This document shows positions 23,267 to 35,931 of a DNA stretch of 64,000 bases, piece after piece. The DNA lies in NCBI GenBank assembly GCA_947034895.1, contig OX344763.1:30627025-30691024 (forward strand). The letters are read 5' to 3'. Origin of the DNA: Rhytidiadelphus loreus. Lineage: Eukaryota > Streptophyta > Bryopsida > Hypnales > Hylocomiaceae. The notes under the pieces were generated by a model. The model saw nothing but the letters and a program-made list of their open reading frames with translations. It was not told where the DNA came from and searched no databases. How positions within the stretch are numbered: position 1 is the first letter of the stretch; each line of letters starts with the position of its first letter. Made by a program: the position numbers and the translations under genes.

Positions 23267-26200
23267 TTATGAGTTTACTTTACAAAGGGGTTTGTCTCTT
23301 GGGAGCCAATCTCGGAAGGTGACTGTGCATTCCGAGCCTGTAGAAGCATAAGGCATGATTTGTTCATAAGAATCAGGGCTACCAATGGTTTGGAATTGTT
23401 GTAATGCAGATTCCATTGCCAACTTCACCATCTCTTCATCTTGTTCTTGAATAACTTCCGCCACCATTTGAAATGAATCCATGCTTCCATTAGTTGTCCA
23501 ATCCCTTGGATCAATTGATGGAACCTGCAACGATATCCAAAAAAATAATAATTTAACCCCCGAAGATATTAAAATCAATTTCTAAAAATCACAATAAATA
23601 ATTCCAATGCTTTGTAACAATCTATATCATTGATTCATGGTGAACACTCTTTCTTCTTCTTCTTTCCATTGACACATTATATTATCTTCTAACAAGCTTC
23701 CTCAATGAATATTAATTGGACTTAGTAGATTAATTGAAAACATTTAAGCACTCTAGCATAAAATTTGTATATAAATTAGATCTACTTATTCCATGGAAAG
23801 GTCTACACTCATATTATCTTCTAACAAGCTTCCTCAATGAATATTAATTGGACTTAGTAGATTAATTGAAAACATTTAAGCACTCTAGCACAAAATTTGT
23901 ATATAAATTAGATCTACTTATTCCATGGAAAGGTCTACACTCAGAGGTCACGTCCAACAACGTGCCATTATAGTAAGTGCCACTGCAATCAACATTTGGA
24001 ATGCCAGACATCTCCCCAATGCATTAAACATAGGTGACAACGCATTAAATGCATTATTTGATCATTCCTTGTTGTGTAGGCCCTCACTCTTGGCTTCAAA
24101 TCAAACCTTCAAAGTAGGGAACGCTTGGAATGATGAGGAGTTACCCTAAAGCATTCACCATTCACTAAGTGGATGGTTGAGCATTTAGAGCTTAAGGTAG
24201 AGGACACCTAAAACTTGTTTAGGGCCTAGACCTTACGACCCATGTTATTGTATGGACCTAGCCTCAAGTTTCCCATTCAAAACGAGGGCATCTAACAATC
24301 ATAATTGTCCCTTACCAAAATTGCCCTTAATCACCATATCAGGTGCCCTACTCTCAAACCTTCTGAAAATAAGATGCCCTCGCCCTCATGCTCACACCCT
24401 TATTTTCACAAAAGGCCCTTGAGTGGCCACCTTACCCTAAACAATTTCTTTGCCACTTACACAATTTACACAATTAGCAAGAGTGTGTAGTAATAGTACC
24501 TTGCAACATTCCATGTAGTGTTGGTTGGCCTCGCTTCCATCCACGGTACCCGGGAGGATTCTTGTTCCATACCAAGAAGCATCATCATCAGCTGATTCTA
24601 CCAAAACATACCTGTGTGATTCAACCACAAAAACAAAAAACAAACAAAGAGTTAATTAAATTTGTTCAAGGCTATCGTTTGGTGATGGTTCTAGAGATCT
24701 AAGAAAAAAAACTATGAACTTTTAGTGTGAGTACCATAATCTCTTAACAAATTTATATTTTGGGCAAGAATCAAGATGGGATGATGAATTTTTCGTAACG
24801 CAATCAAAAATTTGATGCACTTTACCTTAACCCCTTAATGCCTAAATCCTTTTTCAAAATTTGACACATTTTTGCTTATATCTTTGTACAATAATACCAT
24901 TTACCAAAATTTCATGAAATTGGGCATAAAAGAAGGTTGTCTTTTTTTCAAGATTCAAGTGTTACATTGGATGGAATGAGAAGGTAGTTGGATGAAACAA
25001 CACCTACAAGCCCTCTGTTCATCATCGTCCAGAATATGGACGTCGGAGCGCTCAAAAGGGTTAATGTAAAAGTGGCTCACATTGAACAAAAGCAAGACAA
25101 AACGAATCTTTGCTTTAATCTTAGTTTGCACTAATCAATCAAGTGGAGTATTCCTTGCCTATTTTTCGCTTTCACAATCTCGTGCAATCTAAAGTGAAGT
25201 AGAGACATTTAGTGAAGTGAGACATCAACGAATTTCGTTTAAAATGGCGATATTCCATATGCCATTTTCAAACTGCCGCACGATCTAAACCATCTAGAAC
25301 TAGTATATATAGATTCAAGATCGCGTGCGCGGTCTGAACCATCTAGAACAGGTATAGATTTCAGACTGCACAATCCATAAACTAAATTGTGTATAGATTC
25401 AAGATCGCACGCGTGTTCTAAACCATCTAGAACAAGTATAGATTTCAGACTGCACAATCTATAAACTAAATTGTGTGTAGATTCAAGATCCCGCGCACGG
25501 TCTAAACCATCTAGAACAGGTATAGATTTCAGACTGCACAATCTATAAACTAAATTGTGTATAGATTCAAGATTGCGCGCACAGTCTAAACCATCTAGAA
25601 CAGGTATAGATTTCAGACTGCGTGATCTATAAACTAAATTGTGTATAGATTCACGATTGCACGCGTGTTATAAACCATCTAGAACAGGTATAGATTTTCA
25701 GACTGCACGATCTATAAACTAAATTGTGGAAGTGCCAAACTGGTTGCGACTCATTTACCTTGAAAAGAGGTCTTCCTCCGCCTGTGGGCTCAGCGACGCC
25801 AGCCAATCCAAGTCATGAAATTCCTTCTCCGACTCGGATTTTGGGGCTTGCTCCACTTGAGGCTTGGGTGCAGTTTTGTTGCCTTCGGGTTTGCGCTGAC
25901 CGTAAAGCCAATTGGGGCTCTTCAGTTGCACCTCCCTGCCACCCAAAACCCATCGCCAACAACAATAACAACAATCATCATCAGGAACTGAAATCTCCAA
26001 CAGTTAAGAATCTTAAAAGCTCTAACCTTCGGAGGCAACAATGCAAACCAAGTGCAAGGTCATGACATTTCGGCAACAATATTACATGAACTTACAACTT
26101 GTTTTCAATGCATTATTTTTCGATTCAACACAAGTGAAAGAGACTCTTTAAAAATGATTAGAGAGATTGGAGCTTGATGAAAAGGCTTTCAGCCAAACAA

Positions 26201-29200
26201 ATACTACAAAATAATAATGTGTTGCTAATGTGATGAACTGTCTACTGTAGTGTTAAGTTTTAGTCCTAGTTCGGTAGAGAGTGCCAAACTAAGGAGAAGA
26301 GGAGTCAATTTGAGTTTTAGTTCGCCTTTTTTCTCAACAACAGAGTACTACTACTCGCTCTGTCCCTCAAAATGATCTTCCGGTTGGACAAAAAGTTCAA
26401 AAAAAATTTGGGTAAAAAAAAAGACATTATTTCAACCTGTTTCAAGGTGTAAGTAGAGACTTCTATCATCTTGAAACTTTGAGTTTCGGAGCCCTTTTCA
26501 AAAGTGTAGTATTAAGCTCATTGCAATAAAATTGCAATAAAATTAAGGGGAACTGGAAGATCATTTTGGGTTGAGAGGGAGTAGAAGAAAACCAAAACAA
26601 TTGTTTGTTAGTTTTTTTTGTTCGATTCAACGATTCTGGGCTTCATTCATAAAATGGTGAACGTCAAATCAAAGAATGTGCGCACTTACGCAGCATCCCT
26701 CGCAACTCCCGTCACTGCGCTACTTTTGGGTTCTGTTTCTGTGTACATGCGTACATTTGTCACAGGCCCACAGATTTCCTGGAACACAGAAAAAAAGAAG
26801 CAACCAAACTTCAGCAGTAAGAAGATTGCAACAAAAACATCAGTTCATTAGTGTAAAGATTATTAAGGAAATCAGAAGAGAAATCAAAAGAGAGAAATCA
26901 AAAGACTTTGTGTGTTAGCATAACATCCTTAAAATTTGCTTTGGATTCAAGCAACATGCTTGGGTGCTGGAGCAACAATGCGCTATTACTAGCTCACAAA
27001 TGGTCAACTTGGTAGCTATCCCGTGTCTATTTAGGAGTAATTTGAGAGCTCTTGGAAGAGAGAGAGCTTTTGAAGCCCGGATTGATGTTAGAGGCTTCTT
27101 CAAAAAAACAGTCTTGAATTGAATTAAAGGTGTACAAATGAAGATGTGGTTACGACTCTAAACCACCCTCATTCTTTCCAATCGTACAATGTGGCAATGA
27201 AAGAGTGGCACGAGGAGAGGGTCATGATGTGAAAGGGAACCTGAAGTTTGTCAAATGATGTCAACTTAAGACGATAGAAATCTTCTCGACATGGAGATCT
27301 AGCATACAACTTGCTCTTCCAAGACTTTTGAGAACTCAACAAGGCATTTCCGCTTTTCTTCTTGACCAACTTCCTGCAAGACACCATGCATTGGTGTTCA
27401 GTTTCAAAAATCTTAAGTTATTAAAAATGATATTCTACCTCATCTACTGTATGAGTTGATACTCCTCAAGTTAATTCAACTAGCGTGCGCCTTGCAGCAA
27501 TAACACTAACTTGCATTAATTTTGAAAAGTATTCCAATTTGTGAGGTGCACTAATATGGAAGTTTACAGTATTTATGATAAAAATCATTATAATGATTCT
27601 AAGTGTCATATTATAATAGTATAATTGTTATCCAAATTTTGTCCATACATTCACAACTAGTTAAACCACATTGATTTCATCCAAAATTCATTCAAATAGT
27701 GCAACAATAGGATAGGGTCTTGTGCTATAATCAAATTCAATTGAGTAGCACCTGGTGCTTACTTCTCATTTTCAGGTACAGATTCCTCCCCTCGGCCTCC
27801 AACGTGCAAGTAGTAGTCTGATTCCAGCTCCCACAGCGCTGGTTTCCCTTCTTGAGGTTGGAAATGGCCGAGAAACCTGAAAAGCCAAGTCAATGACATC
27901 GATGAGATTACTAAAAAATTCTATACCAAAATATCCAAATTAACCCTAGAAGGAACACCACGAACATTAAGTGTCCAATGGATGACAAAGAGTCCTTCTA
28001 TGTAGGACAGAAGAAGTGCACATGTTCATCCTTAGAATTTCGTGTGAAAAGGGAAGATCTTGCACAATAATTTGGCCTCCTATGAGTGCTGTAACTTGGT
28101 GTGTTTTTTAAGCAAATGATTCACATGATAACAAAAAGGTTGTCATTTCCACAGTGACCAGCCTGTCATTCTAAGGTTAAATCCAAACTAAAGTCATATG
28201 TAAGTGATAACTTGGGATTTGGTCGTAAGTCTAAACCCAAATTCAATCCAAAGTATCACTACATATGCCTTCGAAATTGTGGAAGTTTTGGCTGAAAATT
28301 TGATCCAAATTTCTTATGACGTTTGATTGACTCAGAACACATGAATTTTCAAGTAGTAAGTTGCAGAATCTGTTGTGAAAGGGAGTTACAGGTTCATAGC
28401 GTCCTGCTTTTCCCCGTCCGTGATAGTGTTGCTGTAGTAACGTCTGATCGACTTCATAAACTCTTGGGAGTGGGTAGTCGCCTTCCACTTCCCCTGCCTC
28501 TCTGGAAACACCTGCAGAACTTTTCATTTTCAGTCCACAAAAGATGGCTTCCTCCAAAAACCAATTTAATGAAAGTAAGTAACTTAGATATCTGTTAAGT
28601 ACTCAATGAGTTTTCATTGGAAGCTTTTCCACCAACTGCAAGCTCAATGCAGAGTTTGGTGTAGAGTTTCGAATCTCATACCCTCCTCACATTGTAATCA
28701 GCAAATACCTTACACTTGATGGTAAAGAAAAAACACACACACACATATATATATGTAAAAGCAAAAATATGCAAAATTTCAAAAAAGGATTCATGCACTA
28801 CTTAAGGGTTTAATCCTAGAAGGATGTTGCCTTGTAGATAGGTAGGTAGAACTCTATCAAAAATGATTCAATTTCTGAACAAATAGTTGCATTCTCTCTG
28901 TTTTTACAATCATCCATCGGACACTAATCATCTTCAACACTAAGGACACACAAAGGGTTAACCTTGAAAACAACACTAAGCGCACACAAAGTGTGTCTGA
29001 TGGATGACTTTCACAGTTACTGTAGAAACAAAGAAGAATGCACCATTTTTTAATCCTTTTTTGATGGAATACTACGTATCACCGAGGCGGCAGCGTTTAC
29101 AGACAGGTTGAGATTGAGTTGTTGCATATTACAAGTTTGTATCTTACATAGTTGTGCGCCTCGGAGCCCCCATACTGCATTGCGAGCGCATCCCCCATAT

Positions 29201-32200
29201 TCTGATACATCTCCATCACCTTCTCCGCCACCCCGCAATCCGCATCCACCTTGTTCCCTTCCATCAGCCCCACGCCTTGCATCTGCCTGCCCAGCGCCTC
29301 CAATCCATACGCGTACTGCGCCACGTTCGTCCTGTCCAGACAGTCGATGCAGTTCGTGCGCAACACGCCGTTCTGGTAACAAGGCTCCCGGGCCTTGTCG
29401 ACTGGCGGCTGCGCCTTGGCCACCGCGGTCTCCTGGAAGATGAGGCGGCCGTTCATGCTCGTGGTGCCCACGGCGGAGAAGAGCTTGGTGAGGTCGAGAG
29501 AGAGCTGGCGACTGCCGAGGTCCAGGGCCAGGTGACGGGTGGAGGAGAGGTCGAGGGAGTGCGTGCGGTGGCTCAAAGAGGACAGACGGGAGGAGCCGGG
29601 AGTGATCCTGCTCACAGAATTTGGAAAAAGAATGGAAAAAGATTCAGATGGCGGCGGGGACTCATGGCGCCAATGCGGAACAGCCACAGCCACTTGCAGT
29701 AAATCGATCCAGACAACGCACCGCACACATTCAACTGTGATCCCAATGCTGTTTTCTCTCATAACAGTTGCAAATCTATGAGAAAGGTCACAACGTTTTC
29801 CACAAAACCTTCAAAAAATTTGGTTGTACCCTGGAGTCAACTTCATTAGTATTCAGCATTTCCAAAATACTTTAAGATTTCAGTAGTACCCACAGATTAA
29901 GAATAGCCAACTCCATTAGTATTCAGCAATTCCAAAATAATTAAGATTTCAGGTCTGGAGTACAAGTGCTAGTGAACATACAGATTAAGAAGCTAGTGCT
30001 AAGACCGGTCATTGGCATGTGTACGTTATGATTCTCCAATTTATCACCCATTTGATAGATCATCATGTTGTTGAAGTTATAATTTGGACGGAATCGAATT
30101 AGATATCACCGAAATTAGTGAAAAAGAACTGTGCACATGATGGGTCGGTAGACCTTGTGCGACGGACTGAAAAACAGCTATAACAAACAAGAGGACGAAT
30201 TCTACATTCAGAACTTGTATGTATTGTGAAAGTAATAGACCAGCTCAAATTTTATAGTTTACCAGAATCAGTGAAGAACACTAATAGTGTGTGATAGTCG
30301 AGAAAAGAAGGGTCGTAATACATGAGAGGCCAAATGCAGTCCAAATGACGGAAGAACTTACGGTGGGGCACTGGGGATGAGCGTCTGCACTTGGGGTTTC
30401 CTCTTGTGAACGAAAGTTTTGCCGCTGTAGTAGAATCCAGTGAGATCCAGGGCGTCCGCTGCCACACCTTGCAACACCGCCAGCACGTTGGCTGATTTGC
30501 TGCCACTGGGAGAACGACAAAGAAAAGAAAAAAGAGTTTGGTATGAGCTCCACTGATACTACAAATCATTGATAAAAATTTTAAGAAAAAACTCTATAAA
30601 TTTTAATTGGATGATTCAGAAACAATGGAACTACAATTTTTTGAGCACAAAATCATGAGCGACCAAACAAAAGGAAGTGCTATTTGTAGCCTTGGTTCTA
30701 AAACATGAATGAAGGAGATAGCTGGTTCCTGTTTGGCAGGACCCAAACCCAGGTCCTCTTTTAAAATACACCCTGACCTCATTAACCCTTCAAATTGCCC
30801 ATACATCTTGAATCCAATCATTTTTATTTTTGTTAAATTTTTGTTTATATCTTTATACAAATATACATTATTTACCTCAAATTCATCAAATTGGTCATAA
30901 AGGAAGGCATTATTATTAAAGATTCAAGTGTTTTCTTTTGATGAATGAGACGGTATTTGGACGAGATATTGCACTCAGTCAATCATTCATAATATGGACT
31001 TCAGAGCATTTAGGAGTGAATCTAATCTCACTCACATAGTTCGAATGTGGCAAGGTGTTTAATTGCAGTCAATGGTAGTGAAAACAAGTGAGAGCAGGCT
31101 AATTCAGAATGTCACTGTTTTAGAGAAGGTCGAATTCAAGAGGTGACCTTAACTAACCTCTTTGCAAATTTGTGGAAATCCCAGTGTATGAATTTGAGGC
31201 TCCTTTCTTCCGGGTACATTTGGTTCAAGTACCCAACTGCATCCGCAAATTCACGGCGCAACATCATTTCGCGAGGTCGTTTCTCCACTGTCTGCAGAAA
31301 TCCAACACCAGAAGTAATCCAAAATGTCCAAAATCTATGGAATTTCTGAAGAGTTTCATAGCCAATGTGCAGTGATGATAGAAAAGAAAAGAAAAACTAC
31401 ACTAGGAACGGAATTTAGACACAAAATTTAGACCAATTTCAATCCAATTCCCATATTGGATCTCTCTCTCTCTCTCCTATGCAAGTAAGGTACACGTACA
31501 CCCATAATCAACACTGCCCCAGAATGAGACCTACATTTGGACCCAAAAAGCATCACAAAAAAACTGCTAGATATTGATTACACACGGTGTACACACAATC
31601 AAAACATGAGAATCTATGAGACTAGAGTTTGGTTTTTGGTACACCCTGAGACTGTACTTTGAAAAATTCATAACCTAATTCATACAGTGGTCACATAATG
31701 CATGCTAAAGTGCAATGGAATCCTCTTTCCGTTGTCAATAAGATCCAAAAAGAAGAAGAATTGAACAATGTTTAATAATAGCAACAATGTTAGCTTGCAC
31801 AATTAGAGACAATTATCGGTGCGCATACCTTGTTGCAAGCATGGAAACGGAAATGGACCTACACAGGGACATTGAATTGAATTGAATTGAATCTCCACGA
31901 ACTCTACCTTGATGAGGCTCAGAACAATTATGGGGTTGCCATATCTACTTGAAAGGTCGTCGAAGTGAAGCTTAGTGGCATGATACACGGGATCGAATCT
32001 CTGTACTGCCATCAATTCACAAGAAAGAAACGACACGATCATCACTTTCGCACATTTCCGCATATTGGAACGATTTTCATAACATTGTGGACATTCAACA
32101 TTAGCGAAATTGACAAATAGAGAAGAATCGGATTCAAAGCGTATGTTTGCCTCATCTTTTTTACAGATGATGATCAGGCTTGGGAGAGACTATTTCCTGG

Positions 32201-35200
32201 GAATAATCAACCCAGAGCACAGTCTTTATTTCCAACCCGCTTTCACATGCTTCAGTTTCATATTACTAATGCATCCGTTTTCTCAACCACTGATGAAAAA
32301 TTCTTAGAAATTTTATGAAAGAAGCTTCCGGAAATTAAAGCTTGAATGCTTTCATAAATCATGGATAAGCTTTCGGCTTTCAATTCGGAAGCGGGTGGAT
32401 GATTTGATTTGACTTGATTTGACTTGATTTGATTTGGCACTTACAGATGATGTCCGGCTTGGGACTGAGTCTTGACATTTCCTGGGACCAAAAGAGAGGA
32501 ATGGAGCCTCGGTGCTGCACCACGGAACTGATTTGCCCGGTGGAAGGGTCGATGCCCGTGTCTTCGTTGAACACCACCTGCTCCGTTTCCACATCGTTGG
32601 CCACTCGGCCCTTGTCGTTCACACCGCGCTTCAAGTACCTGCATGCACGGATGAGAATAAGGGATGAAAACAAGGGATGAAAAAGGATGAGAACACTGAA
32701 AGGGATGAGAATAATGAAGGGTATTTGCACCTAATTGCAACCTGTTTCTACAACTTGCAACCTGTTTCTACAACTGACCCATAACTTGCCTACAATCTAC
32801 AACCTCTAAATTCACGAGCCTGAGGCCCGGGCCGATTTGGGGTACTTTGACCCATTTTCAGCACTTTGACAATGCACAGTTTATTCAAACCGTGACCAAA
32901 AAAAATGCATGCAAAGAGAATGTGGAATCCCCCCCCTTTTTTTCTTTTTCTTTTTTTTTCACTCTTCTAGAATATTAATAAAAGCATCAAATTTAGGGAG
33001 TTGTATGAGTTGTTGAACCTCACCTTGTACCAGCAAAATGCCTAGACCGCCGAGCAATGAGAGTGATGGCAAAAATGCGCCCGAATATTGATAGCCTTGT
33101 CTGCACAAAAAACCAGAGCACAAAAGAACCGGAAAGATTCAGATGCTCACACTCCGAAAGGACCGGCCGAGGAGTCGTAATTCTAAAATGATCAATCAGT
33201 TCACTGATCAAGTTTTATAAACTCGGGGACGTAGAAATTTTCATATCACCAGAATCAATGAAACAACATCGCATTGTGTTCGTTTTTACAACATAAAAGG
33301 AGTCTGTATTGATGACTCAAAGAAGGTAAAAGTAGTATGAGGCTTAATTTGGAACTTCTTTTGTACGTAACAGAATTGTACGATGTGCTTTAGGAACCTG
33401 CTGGAAAATACATGAGGTTCCTTTTGTTTTTGACCAAACCCAACACATGTAATGTTCTTCAATGATTCTGGAGATCTAAAATTTGACCCCATTTGAGTTC
33501 TCTCTCTCTCTCACATTATACTCAATCGCATTATCCATTTTTGAAACCAAGAATCGTCCATTTTGAAACCCAAGAGTCCTTCCTTCTTGAGGAGTTTTTG
33601 TTTAAAATCATGGTGAAATCATGGAAACCAAACCTGCTCGAAGAAGCCGTGGACAAGAGCCACGATCCAGCGAGTGTTCTTCAACGACTGTCGAATGCCG
33701 CGCGTCAGGAAAGCGTTCCACACGAACATGTTATCATAAGGCATCCGGTCCTCCTCCGTCGACTGCACGTTGGCCTGGATGTTCCTCATTATGGGGTAGG
33801 TGTAGCTGAAATAAAAATCTTTTGTCAGGTCCACCCCTCCCAGCAGCTTTTTGTACCTGCGCAGGGGAAAAAAGCAAAAGGCTTTATGAGTTTTTACAAT
33901 CATAGAATAGAAAGAGGGGTCTCACTCGTTCAATTCCTGCGCAAAATGACGACGAACGAATGAAAGCCCTAAAGAAGAAACTAAGGAAGGATTCGCGGTT
34001 TGAAAGAGACCAATTGGATTGATTGATGATGATGTTGTGAAAGATGTAAACTCGAATGGGGTTCAGATTCATTTATCACCAGAAAGGAGTGAATTGAAGA
34101 ACATTTGGTGGAGAAGAAGAAAAATCGAATTGGAATCTATTTGGAGAAAAGAAAATTCTTGATATGATTGACTCAAAACTGCTAATAAAAGAGCACATGA
34201 GATTCAATCGGTTGGTTCTTTTATTAGGGCTAAACCCTGGTTGCGAAACTCAAGACTGTTGCCTAATTATACTTTTGCAATCATATAAGGATGTCTGGTT
34301 TCACTTCCGGTGCAAGTTTACAAAGAATTCATGAAACCCTGAAGAATGAAGGATTCATGGTTTAGAATGAGCGATTGGATTGATGAATCCAGATCTTTAT
34401 TATTATACCCCCAGAATGACTGAAGAACATTGGATATGTTGGTGGAAAACGAAAATCTATTTGTCCAAAGAAAAGAAAAGAAAAGAAAAGAAAAGAAAAA
34501 ATTCTTCATAAGTCTTACTCAAAATTGCCCCCAAAAAACAACACATGAGGTCCAACCTTGGTCGTTTTACAGGAATTGATTAATCCTGGTTGTCAAGCTC
34601 TCAAGACTGAAAACAGGTGGAGAAAAAGAGAACCTGAGTTCCACCTTCGAATGAGAAGCTTCGGTTTGCACGGTCGAGTGCGGGACGGTGATGAGCTGGC
34701 TTTCGCTAATGCAATAGATTGCGTGACCACAGATGGTTCCAATCTGACGGCGCTTGGTCACAAGAATCAAGTAGTACGACTCCATGAATTTGATGAAACC
34801 TAATTCTCAGGAGCAACGTGTCAATACACACAACTCAATTTCGGACTTTGCAGCCTGTGTCTCACCATTCAATGTACAAAAACTGCAAGGTTTCATTATG
34901 AGATTGTAACCCAAATTTTCGCACTTTAAGTTTGCAATTTCAGACATGATTCTCTTGGAACTTAAAGTTGATCCTGTGAGGCATTTATAAGGTGGAGCGA
35001 GCACGACTCCATGAATCGAATGAAACCTAATGAGGACCTCGTTTTCCATACCCCACTCAATTTCAGACTCGCAAGGGTCTCTCACCATTCAATGTCAAAA
35101 AATTGCCAGTTTCTGTATGAGATTACCCCAATTTCCAAACTTCTGATTGAGATTAGAAACATGATTCTCTTGGGCTTAAGATGCTCCTACGAGGCATTCA

Positions 35201-35931
35201 TAAGGTGGACTGAGCACGTACCCACAATGCCATAAGCCTTGGTGACAAAAACAAGACCGCCAGTGGACTTATTCCCTTCACTCACGCGAGCCAATAATAA
35301 CAGAATCTCCGCCTCTGTGTAGATGGTGGGGTCTTCCAGCATGCTCAGCTCTGACGCCTCCGAACGGTCGATCTTCAACACCTGCCAGTGCTGCTTCTGT
35401 TTGTCCCTTCCCACTAAATAGAAATTCTGCCACACAAATGCAAACTTGAGTCCTAAACTAATCACCACCTACGTAATTCACCAACTCATAATAATCGTAA
35501 AGATCACGATCTGAATTGCCTCCCAATGCCAGCAACACAACAAAAGCCCTTGCTCTTTCCCCAAAAAAACACGGAGAAAAGAGCACAAACAGACGACGAT
35601 TATTTACACAAGCCCTGACACAACAGAAGTTACAAACACGGATTACCGAATCACAGAACAACGGTATGTAAGCCATTCAACGTAATAATTTGACAATCAT
35701 GGATCTCAAACTGACAAACGACCTGCAAAAATTGCAATCCCCACGATTGTAATGAAACGAAACACACTCCACAACTACTGCGATTCCAAAGCTTTGAAGA
35801 AAACATCAAAGTGCGTGGTTGCATACCGAGCGTGTTTCATAGAGTGAGAATTTCTCAAGAGAGTAAGAGGAACTCAAATCCTTGTTGCTCTCTACTAAAG
35901 GCTTGGGACTAGTGCTTGTAGGTGGAGCCAT
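23267..35931 (-). CDS. FIG4-like SAC-domain phosphoinositide phosphatase (plant SAC1-5 group)
   Basis: Seventeen exons join in frame (high to low): 35931-35827, 35426-35222, 34799-34634, 33856-33634, 33100-33024, 32638-32445, 32005-31917, 31291-31158, 30499-30362, 29607-29148, 28511-28390, 27876-27763, 27373-27241, 26778-26690, 25935-25759, 24611-24500, 23524-23267; about 931 aa, TAA at 23267. Landmarks: [11 protein letters not shown] then [10 protein letters not shown] (residues 25-45), [71 protein letters not shown]-like [12 protein letters not shown], and the catalytic [12 protein letters not shown] with Cys about 530 and Arg about 536 (codon Cys 29351-29349). Plant relatives dephosphorylate PtdIns(3,5)P2 at the 5 position, at the tonoplast or Golgi. 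No membrane segment is evident. Exons 6 and 10 are clearly more GC-rich than their neighbours. The C-terminal exons 13-17 are less conserved, so their boundaries are less certain. Confidence 0.9.
23679..23942. repeat. 132-bp nearly identical tandem duplication in the last SAC intron
   Basis: 23679-23810 is repeated directly at 23811-23942, with one visible difference (AGCATAAAA against AGCACAAAA). Non-coding; it lies between exon 16 and exon 17. Confidence 0.93.
24831..25060. mobile_element. TTAA-flanked MITE in SAC intron 15
   Basis: TTAA at 24827-24830 and 25061-25064 flank a 230-base element starting CCCCTTAATGCC and ending GAGCGCTCAAAAGGG. The interior matches the members at 20262 and 30786 (TTGCTTATATCTTTGTACAA, TTTACC.AAATT, AAGATTCAAGTGTT). 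Confidence 0.8.
25280..25735. repeat. 84-bp intronic satellite, about five copies
   Basis: The marker CCATCTAGAAC recurs at 25339, 25423, 25507, 25591 and 25675, exactly 84 bases apart, with a partial unit before the first. Each unit also has TATAGATTTCAGACTGCAC, ATCTATAAACTAAATTGTG and TATAGATTCAAGATCGC, then a variable CG-rich patch. Because 84 is a multiple of 3, the minus strand shows a repeating 28-residue open frame ([20 protein letters not shown]). It lies inside intron 15 and stops about 20 bases from the exon 15 donor. Confidence 0.93.
26354..26581. mobile_element. Stowaway-like MITE in SAC intron 14
   Basis: The left end CTCGCTCTGTCCCTCAAAAT continues as GATCTTCC; the right end in complement reads CTCCCTCTCAACCCAAAATG and continues as ATCTTCC. 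TA flanks both sides (26352-26353 and 26582-26583). The CTCCCTC terminus and TA duplication are the Stowaway (Tc1/mariner-derived) signature. 228 bases, non-coding. Confidence 0.85.
28891..29041. mobile_element. Small fold-back element in SAC intron 10
   Basis: GCATTCTCTCTGTTTTTACA with ATCATCCATC.GACAC on the left pairs with the complementary GTGTCTGATGGATGA and GAAACAAAGAAGAATGC on the right (to 29041). It is an imperfect stem of about 40 bases around a centre rich in ACACTAAG and CACACAAAG. No clear target duplication is seen. Confidence 0.55.
30786..31016. mobile_element. TTAA-flanked MITE in SAC intron 8
   Basis: TTAA precedes the left end CCCTTCAAATTGCCC (30782-30785); the right flank is TGAA, a decayed TTAA. 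The interior has TTGTTTATATCTTTATACAA, ATACATTATTTACCTCAAAT, AAAGATTCAAGTGTT and a closing ATGGACTTCAGAGCATTTAGG, matching the member at 24831-25060. Confidence 0.7.
34779..35218. repeat. Tandem duplication of SAC intron 2 with the start of exon 3
   Basis: 34779-35003 is repeated, diverged, at 35004-35218. Shared blocks are GACTCCATGAAT.GAATGAAACCTAAT, ACTCAATTTC.GACT.GCA, TCTCACCATTCAATGT, CATGATTCTCTTGG and AAGGTGGA..GAGCACG. The duplicated unit contains about 20 bases of exon 3 and its splice acceptor, so intron 2 now holds a second acceptor-like site at about 35025. Confidence 0.8.

Noticed and set aside
25239..25541. 100-codon minus-strand reading frame with 28-residue repeats
   Set aside because: It is generated by the 84-bp satellite inside a SAC intron; no start context or family match supports a gene.
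25280..25735. Regularly spaced repeats considered as a CRISPR-like array
   Set aside because: The units are contiguous 84-bp satellite copies in a plant intron without unique spacers; no cas genes are present.
29108..29702. Plus-strand frames of 111 and 182 codons opposite the SAC catalytic exon
   Set aside because: They mirror the GC-rich exon 10 coding strand; the minus strand encodes the diagnostic [12 protein letters not shown] motif.
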